A stretch of 64,000 nt of DNA, from assembly GCA_029721515.1 (NCBI GenBank), contig CM056563.1, positions 10,984,454-11,048,453 of the forward strand, given 5' to 3'. The notes beneath the pieces were generated by a model that saw nothing but the letters and a program-made list of their open reading frames with translations, had not been told where the DNA came from and searched no databases. Both the position numbers and the translations under genes were made by a program. Origin of the DNA: Synanceia verrucosa. Lineage: Eukaryota; Chordata; Actinopteri; Perciformes; Synanceiidae. Positions 1-9,500 of this stretch are shown here, piece after piece. The number at the start of each line of letters is the position of its first letter. Within the stretch, counting starts at the first letter, position 1.

Positions 1-429
1 CTGATCCAAGCATGTGAAAGAGCATGGAGTTTCCCCCACATTGTTGCCCAGAATGACACAAACCAGCGAGCATTGTGCGCTTTTCTACTCATCGTCTCCT
101 CATGTAACCTGACTTGTTTGACTAAAAGAGCTCAGTTATAAACAAGAGAAACATGTAAAATGCTTCTGTTGGCTTTTTTGCTCACTGGTGCCAATATTGG
201 ATCTTTTTTTCAGTCAAGTGTGTCCATTTGTTATTTTTTAGAGACTGTTTCAATGCTTCAACAGTGATGTTTTATAAAACTGCTAAATTACTCTTGACCC
301 CTGGATTATTTACTTGACATGTAGACTGATGTTGTATCTGTCACATTTGGACCAAAAGAGAAACGTTTACACGTCTCACATTGAGAAACTTTAACGGAGA
401 AGAGGAAGAAGAAAAAAAGAACAAAATAA

Positions 430-846
430 GTCAAGTCAAGTCAACTTTATTTGTATAGCCCAATATCACAAATTATGAATTTGCCCCATTGGGCTTTACA
501 ATCTGTACAGGATATGACACCCTCTGTCCTTTACAAATGACCCTCGCATCGACTAAGGAAAAACCAAAAACCCCAGAAAGAAAACCCCAAAAAAACCTTT
601 TAACAACGAAAAAGAAACGGAAGAAACCTCAGGAAGAGCAACAGAGGAGGGATCCCTCTTCCAGGATGGACAGACGTGCAATAGATGCCATGTGTACAGA
701 ATAACAACTATGAAAACACATTAACACTACATACAAAATTGTATGGAAATGTCCAAATCAATATAACAACAGCTAATATACAGTGTGTATATATAGAATT
801 ATAAGAGAGTGTTCAAGGGTGGATGAAGAGCATCATCAAGCTAAAC
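430..846. mobile_element. Unit 1-specific insertion, fish SINE-like/interspersed repeat
   Basis: In units 2-4 the AACAAAATAA stretch is followed by about 130 bp (20501-20630 in unit 2) and then TTCTTATTCC. In unit 1 that 130 bp is replaced by about 417 bp starting GTCAAGTCAAGTCAACTTTA. The content (ACTTTATTTGTATAGCCCAA, then a GGGCTTTACAA motif and an A-rich tract) is the type of dispersed repeat I recognise from many teleost genomes. The short open frame in it is not a gene. Confidence 0.6.
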
Positions 847-982
847 TTCTTATTCCTCTGTTCATTGTGGTATGATGGATACTGTGTAGAAATAAAGTAT
901 GAAAAATATGGAACTGCTCTGTTTTGTTTTGGGGAGGAAGCAAAGAGTTTGATTTCCAGCTTCACTCGTAACATTTGACTAT

Positions 983-1230
983 ATCAGAATCAGAAACAAG
1001 TTTAATGCCAACTGAGTTTGCACATACAAGGAATTTCACTTGGTATCACTTGGTGCATGACATATAAACATAGTGTAGATATAAGAACAGAAGGTAATAA
1101 AGTGTCAATAAAGAATAAATAAATGGTGAAAAAACTCTGAGCATAGGGTGAAACAGACAATACAGAGATGAACGGAAACAACAAAAACGGGTTTGGGGTA
1201 TAATGAGTTGATGGGGCCAGCTGCAGTAGG
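983..1230. repeat. Fish interspersed repeat, unit 1
   Basis: Begins TATCAGAATCAGAAACAAG and carries AGTTTGCACATACAAGGAAT, a dispersed teleost-type repeat related in style to LINE/SINE 3' ends. Counterparts lie at the same place in the other units. Class is not certain from sequence alone. Confidence 0.45.
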
Positions 1231-1758
1231 GAAGATTATATTTATTGTCCTATAAAATACCAAAGGGAAGGAGGCTTTATGTTTTTTGCACATGCACATA
1301 CTTCACAATATTATTTGAAATATCATATTTTACATCTGGCCCAGGAGGTTACTGTCAAAAGCAAGAAATGCCACATCATGTTATCCAGTAACTATAGTCA
1401 AATAGGACTACTATATTATGGTCACCAATACAATCTAATGTAAACCACTGCCTCTACAATAAACAGTTATAGTTAGTTAATATTGACCTTGTTATCTGTG
1501 TAAAGGTTGATTTAATAGCTGAGCTGTTGTAGTGGAGAGCCCAGGTGTGTCTAATAATGTTCTATTACTGATCTATAACACAAGTGCTTAATTTGAATGA
1601 ATGACCTACAGTATTTTCAAAAATACTTCCCAGGTATTTTCTCTTTATAGTTGCTGTCAGCGCAGAGCGGAGCTGTCCTTGGTCCTGAATCACTGCAGAC
1701 ATGTAGTGTATATGCAGTATGCTGTATGCCCTCTCTGTGTCTCTCTCTGTATTTGCAG

Positions 1759-2028
1759 GCAGTCAGTGCAGCAGCATCAGCCTGTCTGCTCTGACTCTCT
1801 GCTTTCTTCTCTTGGACACATTTGCGCTGACGCACCGCTGCGTCTCCACAGCTTTCTGAAGGAATTTGCGAGCAAATCGTCGGAGAGCTGCGACATTTCC
1901 TTCCCAAGTCGTCACCGACCAAACAGACAGGACAGTCCTTCTCTCTGCGGCTTTTAATCTACAACTTTCAGTACAATATCTGCTCCGAGTGCAGGAAACA
2001 GCGCTGAGAGAGGACTGGTTCCAAACAG
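1759..2028 (+). other. Exon-like segment on + strand, unit 1 (possible 5'UTR exon)
   Basis: A 270-bp segment bounded by a strong acceptor (CTCTCTGTATTTGCAG) and a good donor (CAAACAG then GTAGGA). It is richer in CpG than its surroundings. No reading frame is open through it on the + strand, so if transcribed it would be a non-coding or 5'UTR exon. It is conserved in all four units. No partner exon was identified. Confidence 0.3.
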
Positions 2029-2774
2029 GTAGGAACAAGTGTCTGCCTGCTGCCCGTCGCATATTTTTAAACTCACGCTTCTAATTATTAGCTGGACTTT
2101 ATAATCCGATGTGTTTCATATATTCACTGATTATTATGATGATTGATGTGAGGTACAATGTTAATAGGCCTCTTCAAAATAAGAGAGGTGACCTTGCAGG
2201 TGTTTATGTGAATAATATCTGACCTCCCAAAGCAACACGGGCAGCTTAAATTCTGATTGAAAATGAATAAGTCTAAATTGGTTATTATAGTTTTGACAAG
2301 CACAAGAATTAGCCTCTGGTTGACTCTGTGTCCTCTATCTGAACACTGCTTAATGAGATTTAACTGACTGACTTATGAACATCCAGTCATTTTAAGGGCT
2401 TTTGCTTTGATTCATGCCTGTAAAATGTCAAAACCCAGTGTTGAATGTCAAATAATGTGAGTGTTTGTACATTTGTGTAGCCTACAGTTGGACAGGATCA
2501 GCAGCTACATGAACTGAATCATAATTTATTGTGACAGTAAAACTTTCTATTGGAGAGGAGGTGGACGTGTCATGGATGAAAAATACTATGACAGGTTTAA
2601 ATTGTAAGTTCCCCATTCTGTCTGCAAAAAGCTAAACTGAAAACAACATCTTGTGATATTAATTTATTTAGATTTTTTGTACAACAACCAAACTAAGATG
2701 TTATCTCCCCCTCCAGTTATCTGGCTGCCTTGACATTTTATGAGCTGCTCATCACGACGACTTTGACTTCTTAA
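2029..2774. other. Non-coding stretch, nothing recognised
   Basis: AT-rich sequence between the exon-like segment and the L1-like piece. It has no supported gene or repeat; counterparts are at 21814-22559 and 42702-43447. In unit 4 the same stretch is shortened by about 180 bp and ends near 62850. Confidence 0.6.
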
Positions 2775-3892
2775 CACTCCCTAAACTCATGGTGACTCTT
2801 GACTAGTATGGCCAAAAATCAGGTTATAAATTGAACGTAGCTAAGACACAAGTACTCTCTTTTAATTATACACCAAGTAAAGACATTCAGCTGAAATATA
2901 AAATGAAGTGGGAAGCAAAATCAATGAAATATTTGCGAGTGTTAATTACTCAGAAATTTGATAAAATATAGGAAATAAATTACAAGATAATAAATGATAA
3001 GATACAGGAAGATATTAAAAAATGGTCCACCCTGGGGTTAGACTTTAGTTCAAGGATCGAGGCAGTGAAAATGAACATGCTGCCAAGGTTACTTGTTATG
3101 ATAACACAGGTGCTGACCCAAAATGCAGTCTCAGACAAAAGCTGGCAAAAAGTGAATTTATTTGGGATGTGTGACGAAAAGGGGAAGGTCCAGTGAGGTG
3201 GAGGGAATGGCTGAGGTGAAGCAGTGGGTGGACTAGACAGTGGTGGCACGGAATGTGGGCTGTCCGGGGATGATCAGTGGAGAGCAGGCAAGCAGGAATA
3301 TGGCAGGAGATGATGAACCTGAGCACAAGAGGATCAGAGGTTAGAGATTGGCTGGGAAATCAACAGGAAACACAAGGAGTAGTTGTAGTTGAGGAGGTCC
3401 GAATGTAAACTACCAAGTAGCTGAACAACGATCTGACAAGGCGCGGGAGGAAAGCCAGGGTTATATGCAGTTGAAGTGATGAACTGATGGAAGGCAGGTG
3501 TGCTGAAGAATGGCAGGTGTGCTTCATCTGTGATTATCCAGGAGGGACCAGGAGGTGTGCCACCCCCACACACAAACACAGATCAACAAGGAGAGACTGA
3601 CATAACAACACAAGAAACACAAGGATGGGGAAAACAAGGGGGAACACAGGGAATCAACAGGGAATTGTGACATTACTGTACTGTTTTTCTATCTTTACTG
3701 GTCAGAATTCCAGATTCACAGTTCTCAATGTAGGATAAACAGTTATCAAGGTTTATTTGGGCTCGAGCTAGACCAAGGGTAAGATTTAAAACGCTCCAAG
3801 TTGATAAAGATAAAGGAGGCTTTGCAGTATATAAGAAAAAGACGAGTGGCTTTCCTCTCCTAAAGGACACTTTAGGTAGTACTAGACATTTG
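2775..3892 (+). mobile_element. 5'-truncated L1-like LINE ORF2 piece with nested insertion, unit 1
   Basis: The + strand encodes late reverse-transcriptase residues of L1 type: SGYKLNVAKTQVLSF, then KYLRVLI, then IKKWSTLGLDFSSRIEAVKM and NMLPRLL. After a nested 579-bp insertion the reading resumes with IPDSQFSM, RFIWARARPRV and DKDKGGFAVYKKKTSGFPLL. There are several in-frame stops, and unit 1 has one more (TAG at 2803-2805) than units 2 and 3. It is a dead fragment, shared by units 1-3 and absent from unit 4. Confidence 0.75.
3094..3672. mobile_element. Nested 579-bp insertion with TTACT target-site duplication, unit 1
   Basis: It interrupts the L1-like reading frame exactly between LPRLL and the following residues. 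It is flanked by TTACT at 3089-3093 and 3673-3677. The ends are TGTTATGATAAC and AATTGTGACA, that is TG...CA with a 5-bp duplication, as in a solo LTR. Short imperfect inverted ends (TGTTATGATA against TGTCACAATT) leave a DNA transposon possible. No coding capacity was recognised. Confidence 0.6.
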
Positions 3893-5272
3893 CTTTCCTC
3901 TCCTCAATAGGTAGTACTAAACTGCTTTCGTCTCCTCAATAGGTAGTACTAATCTGCTTTCCTCCCCTCAATAGGGAGTACTAATCTGCTTTCCTCTCCT
4001 CAATAGGTAGTACTAATCTGCTTTCCTCTCCTCAATAGGTAGTACTAAACTGCTTTCCTCTCCTCAATAGGTAGTACTAAACTGCTTTCCTCTCCTCAAT
4101 AGGTAGTACTAATCTGCTTTCCTCTCCTCAATAGGTAGTACTAATCTGCTTTCCTCTCCTCAATAGGTAGTACTAATCTGCTTTCCTCTCCTCAATAGGT
4201 AGTACTGGACTTAGCTTTTCTCTCCTCAATAGGTAGTACTAATCTGCTTTTCTCTCCTCAATAGGTAGTACTAATCTGCTTTCCTCTCCTCAATAGGTAG
4301 TACTAATCTGCTTTTCTCTCCTCAATAGGTAGTACTAATCTGCTTTCCTCTCCTCAATAGGTAGTACTAATCTGCTTTCCTCTCCTCAATAGGTAGTACT
4401 AATCTGCTTTCCTCTCCTCAATAGGTAGTACTAATCTGCTTTCCTCTCCTCAATAGGTAGTACTAATCTGCTTTCCTCTCCTCAATAGGTAGTACTAATC
4501 TGCTTTCCTCTCCTCAATAGGTAGTACTAATCTGCTTTCCTCTCCTCAATAGGTAGTACTAATCTGCTTTCCTCTTCTCAATAGGTAGTACTAAACTGCT
4601 TTCCTCTTCTCAATAGGTAGTACTAATCTGCTTTCCTCTTCTCAATAGGTAGTACTAAACTGCTTTCCTCTCCTCAATAGGTAGTACTAATCTGCTTTTC
4701 TCTCCTCAATAGGTAGTACTAATCTGCTTTCCTCTCCTCAATAGGTAGTACTAATCTGCTTTCCTCTTCTCAATAGGTAGTACCAATCTGCTTTCCTCTC
4801 CTCAATAGGGAGTACTAATCTGCTTTCCTCTCCTCAATAGGGAGTACTAATCTGCTTTCCTCTCCTCAATAGGTAGTACTAAACTGCTTTCCTCTTCTCA
4901 ATAGGTAGTACTAATCTGCTTTCCTCTCCTCAATAGGTAGTACTAATCTGCTTTCCTCTCCTCAATAGGTAGTACTAATCTGCTTTCCTCTCCTCAATAG
5001 GTAGTACTAATCTGCTTTCCTCTCCTCAATAGGTAGTACTAATCTGCTTTCCTCTTCTCAATAGGTAGTACTAATCTGCTTTCCTCTCCTCAATAGGTAG
5101 TACTAATCTGCTTTCCTCTTCTCAATAGGTAGTACTAATCTGCTTTCCTCTCCTCAATAGGTAGTACTAATCTGCTTTCCTCTCCTCAATAGGTAGTACT
5201 AATCTGCTTTCCTCTCCTCAATAGGTAGTACTAATCTGCTTTCCTCTCCTCAATAGGTAGCACTGGACTTAG
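3893..5272. repeat. 32-bp minisatellite, about 43 copies, unit 1
   Basis: The period is 32 bp, consensus CTTTCCTCTCCTCAATAG followed by GTAGTACTAATCTG. Variants (AAACTG, GGGAGT, TTCTCAATAG) are scattered. The first partial copy is the L1 coding text GGCTTTCCTCTCCTAAAGGA, so the array grew out of the LINE fragment. Confidence 0.95.
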
Positions 5273-5572
5273 CTTTCCTCTCCTAAACGTCACTTTAAAC
5301 TGGCATGAAGTATTTTTGACACCTTAATTTCCTGCATGTTCGTTGATGAGAGGGAGAGAAGACGAGGAAGTCGAGGAGTTTCTCAGTTAAAATCTCTATT
5401 TAATGAGTGAGAAAAAGAATGTTGGGACAGATCTGGATTTCTGAGGCCTTGGGCACTCCAGGAACCTCGCACAAGGCTAAGTCCAATCCTTTTCTAGCGT
5501 TTACAAGTTTCACTTTCTAACGTTGTCTTCAGGTCTTCGGGGTGTTGGATGTCATCAGTTCTTCTCTTCTCT
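5273..5572. other. Non-coding spacer between minisatellites
   Basis: About 300 bp with no supported feature. Counterparts are at 24289-24588 and 45722-46020. Confidence 0.6.
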
Positions 5573-6095
5573 TATGAAAATAAAGTCGTAAATTTACGAG
5601 ATTAAAGTCATTATTTATGAGAAAAAAGTCATTATTTATGAGAATAAAGTAGTAAATTTTCGAGAATCAAATCATTATTTACAAGATTAAAGTCATTATT
5701 TACGAGATTAAAGCCATTATTTATGAGAAAAGAGTCATTATTTACGAGAATAAAGTCATTATTTACGAGATTAAAGTCATTATTTATGAGATTAAAGCCA
5801 TTATTTACGAGAAAAGAGTCATTATTTACGAGAATAAAATCATTATTTACGAGAATAAAGTCATTATTTACGAGAATAAAGTCGTAAATTTACGAGAATA
5901 AAGTCATTATTTACGAGATTAAAGTTGTAAATTTACAAGATTAAAGTCATTATTTACGAGAATAAAGTCATTTATGAGAATAAAGTCGTAAATTTAAGAG
6001 AATAAAGTCATTATTTACGAGATTAAAGTCATTATTTACGAGGAAAAAGTAATTATTTATGAAAATAAAGTAGTAAATTTACGAGAAAAAAGTCT
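5573..6095. repeat. AT-rich minisatellite, unit 1
   Basis: About 520 bp of degenerate 21-25-bp repeats of the form AAAGTCATTATTTACGAGA or AAAGTCGTAAATTTACGAGA, a low-complexity type common in fish genomes. It lies just downstream of the gene's 3' end. Confidence 0.9.
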
Positions 6096-6378
6096 ATGAA
6101 AAAATTGTTCTCAGTGTGGCCCTAATCCTCCGTCGTAATATCTTGAAAAATGCAAAATAAATATAAAGTTTTTTAAAAAATAATTTAATTTTTTTTTTTT
6201 TCAGGAACTAGGTTACACTTGCGGCTGGAGCTTGACCTAAAAGTGACACAAAAAGCCAACATTAATCACAACATTGCACCATTCAATCTGCTCTTAAACT
6301 GGTCAATATGCACTTGATGAGAAAATGCATGCAGCTGCTGAATACCTCTGAGGAGCTCTGTGATCAGAGTCAGTCAGA
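6096..6378 (-). other. Region downstream of the stop codon, unit 1 (presumed 3'UTR)
   Basis: It follows the TAG of the gene on the minus strand and contains, read on that strand, a run of twelve or more A with ATTAAA right after it (around 6180-6201). That could be a weak polyadenylation signal or a retroposed tail. No AATAAA was placed with confidence. Counterparts are at 25113-25394 and 46544-46826. Confidence 0.35.
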
Positions 6379-6501
6379 CTACAGTGAGCCAAAGTGCTGC
6401 AGGGCTGAGAAGCGGTTCTGAGTGCTGATAGCTGGTTTTGCTTCCCACATGCGTTTTCCCCCTGAAGCCATGAACGGATTGTTGAAGTCCTGAGAACCAG
6501 G
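6379..6501 (-). CDS. eif4g1: Unit 1 gene: terminal exon with stop
   Basis: Acceptor CTTCAG then [16 protein letters not shown], a methionine/tryptophan stretch and NRFSALQ, the conserved segment just after MIF4G in eIF4G1, followed by HFGSL and a TAG stop at 6379-6381. In normal eIF4G1 the protein continues for hundreds of residues after this motif into MA3. Here it stops, since MA3 was already used upstream. No good donor precedes the stop. A weak GT lies at the stop itself, so splicing onward cannot be fully excluded, but no further exon is visible downstream. Confidence 0.7.
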   Translation of the reverse strand, partial: PGSQDFNNPFMASGGKRMWEAKPAISTQNRFSALQHFGSL

Positions 6502-9500
6502 CTGAAGGGTAAAACAAGTTAAATCAACAAACAAGTTACATACAGGGCAAACTGAAATTTAAGGCTCATGATTTCTTACAATGCACCCAAACAAGACTCA
6601 TTTGACGACAATGACCAGTGACTACTATGATGACCAATAACCTCATGTTAAACACAATGAAAAACTGAAGCTGACAATTAACAGTGTAATCTGACTTTGA
6701 TGTTACCTTTGTGATCTTGCTGGGGCGGGTGGTGTTGATGAAACTGTTCTTGAATATTCTTGGCATTGGGTTCCAGCCCTCATTCTGAGGCTGGTTAGTC
6801 CGGCCTCCTCCTGGTGTGTGTGAGCCTCGGCCCGCCATGTTCCCTCTCATCATGCCACCAGCGCCTCTTCTTTGTCCTCCCTTTTTCTTGGATAGAAGCT
6901 GCTGCTGGACTTTGATTTGTTCTCTGCGCTCCTCCATCTCTGTCTCTTTGTGGATCTGGTTGATTGTTTTAGGACCCTGGTCTCCTTTACGAGGCACCCA
7001 GTTATTCTAGATCAGAGATGGCAGATGGTTATAATATTAATGTCTACATTCATGGTTCCCATGTGACTTATAACACACAAACAATATAAAAAAATCTGCT
7101 CATTAAGGAACACTTCTTATGATTAGTCACCACCATAAATGCTTCTTATCTTTATTACAGTATCTCATTATGGATGAATTCATATTTACCTTCCTGAGGT
7201 CCAACACGTCTTGAAGCATGAAGCGAATCCTGGATGAGGTCTTTCTCTCTTTGATGATCTTGTCCATCTGATTGAAATACTCATCCATACGAGGCTGACA
7301 GGGACACGGAAAAGTGGCTTTTATGAGTCTTGGCTACAAAAAAAGGACTTCCTGTAAATGTTTGTATGTTCACGTTTTACTTACCTTGGCCTTCTCAAAG
7401 TCCAGATCTTTGCCAATAGTAGAAAGCAGGATGCAGAGACACTCCAGAGACTTTTCATCATGCTTCTTCAGCAGTTTGAAGACACAGTCGTGCATGATGG
7501 CCTCTGTCAGCATCCTCAGCTTGAAGAGCTCACCAATGAACTTCACGTTACCCAGTGAACGGCGGCGGGCCTTGTCTTGGGACTCCTGCAGCTCATTCCT
7601 CAAGCGCTCACGCTCCTCTTCCTGAGGACAGACACTTAGTGCTTAGTGGGAGTAATGTGATCAGTTTAGACAAATTAATAAAACACTGGTGGTTGAGAGA
7701 GTGACAGGTTAAGAACACATTTCTTACTTCTTTGGCAGCCTCGATTTCTTTTTGCTTTTTCTCAAGCATTTCATTGTCATCATCATGGTCCTTCTCAAAC
7801 TCTCTCTGGCAGCGGCTGAGCAGCGCTTTGCAGAAGTTCACAAAAACTCCTGGCTTGTCTGCGGTGGGGACTTTCAGCTGTAGGGGAAAACATTGAGTAT
7901 AATTAAGATTTTTCTAGAATATACATTTTTATCTCACGATAATATGCATTGAAAACTTGACAAAAAACAAACTAAAAAAACATCAAACAAATTACCTCCT
8001 TAAGGCAGTTGCACATGTTGGCGTAGGTCACAGAGAAGTTGGGCTCTGAGATGGCCTTTTCAAAGATGAGATCAGCGGCTCCCTTCAGCCTCTCCTCTGT
8101 GTCTATCGTCAGATCTGTCACTTGTTTCATCAGCTTCTGAAACTTCTCAGGGGTCATCTTGTTGAGGATACTGCGCAGATGCTTGAACAGCTCTTGAGTC
8201 TTGACCTGTTCAGGATCTTCGTCTTGAGGATCATCTGTGTCGCGACCAAGAGAGGAGTTCTTCACTCCAGGCTTCCAGGCATTCTCAGCCTTGTTGAGCT
8301 GCACTTCGTCATTGAGGGACATGTTGAGGATGATTTTCCTGGGCTCTTTCCTTTCACCCTGCTGGGAGTGACATGGCCCAGGTGGCTAAAAAGAGCAATT
8401 TCAGAAAAAAAGGGACAAGAACGTGCAATGATAAGAAACCACCCCAGAAAAGTAAGAGACAAATCTCTTGTGTAGAGAAGAGGCTCTACATAAATGACTC
8501 GATATTCAAGCCTGAAGTGCAACATGAGCGACATCACTAGTGCGTTGAACTCACCTCAACCTGCTCTCTGCTGGGCTGGTTGTTGGCCTTGTCCTGGAAG
8601 TGTCTGTCCAACTGTTTGCTGAGCTCCTCTCCACCGATGACCTTCTTCTTATCCTCTTCCTTTGATTCCATCTCCTCTCTTGTAGTGAACTCCACTTTCT
8701 AAATTGCGGAACCAGGGAAGAAAGTTCAACACACTCTCATAAGTGATCAGTTTTAGGTTATGGGAACATCTTTGCACTCACACCCTAGCAGAGCCAGAGT
8801 GGAGGTTTTCAGAATGTTAAACACAATGAAAAACTGAAGCTGACAATAACCAGTGTAATCTGACTTTGATGTTACCTTTGTGATCTTGCTGGGGCGGGTG
8901 GTGTTGATGAAACTGTTCTTGGATATTCTTGGCATTGGGTTCCAGCCCTCATTCTGAGGCTGGCTAGTCCGGCCTCCTCCTGGTGTGTGTGAGCCTCGGC
9001 CCGCCATGTTCCCTCTCATCATGCCACCAGCGCCTCTTCTTTGTCCTCCCTTTTTCTTGGATAGAAGCTGCTGCTGGACTTTGATTTGTTCTCTGCGCTC
9101 CTCCATCTCTGTCTCTTTGTGGATCTGGTTGATTGTTTTAGGACCCTGGTCTCCTTTACGAGGCACCCAGTTATTCTAGATCAGAGATGGCAGATGGTTA
9201 TAATATTAATGTCTACATTGATGGTTCCCATGTGACTTATAACACACAAACAATATAAAAAAATCTGCTCATTAAGGAACACTTCTTATGATTAGTCACC
9301 ACCATAAATGCTTCTTATCTTTATTACAGTATCTCATTATGGATGAATTCATATTTACCTTCCTGAGGTCCAACACGTCTTGAAGCATGAAGCGAATCCT
9401 GGATGAGGTCTTTCTCTCTTTGATGATCTTGTCCATCTGATTGAAATACTGATCCATACGAGGCTGACAGGGACACGGAAAAGTGGCTTTTATGAGTCTT

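Noticed and set aside
1601..1957. 118-residue plus-strand open frame, and a 99-101-residue minus-strand frame in the same place
   Set aside because: Both overlap the exon-like non-coding segment, have no recognisable domain, and are a product of locally higher GC content.
3893..5272. Regular 32-bp repeats that could suggest a CRISPR array
   Set aside because: The repeats are contiguous with no unique spacers, the host is a vertebrate and no cas gene is present. It is a minisatellite.
8122..8475. Plus-strand frame starting [16 protein letters not shown]
   Set aside because: Antisense of the first MIF4G exon; no independent support.
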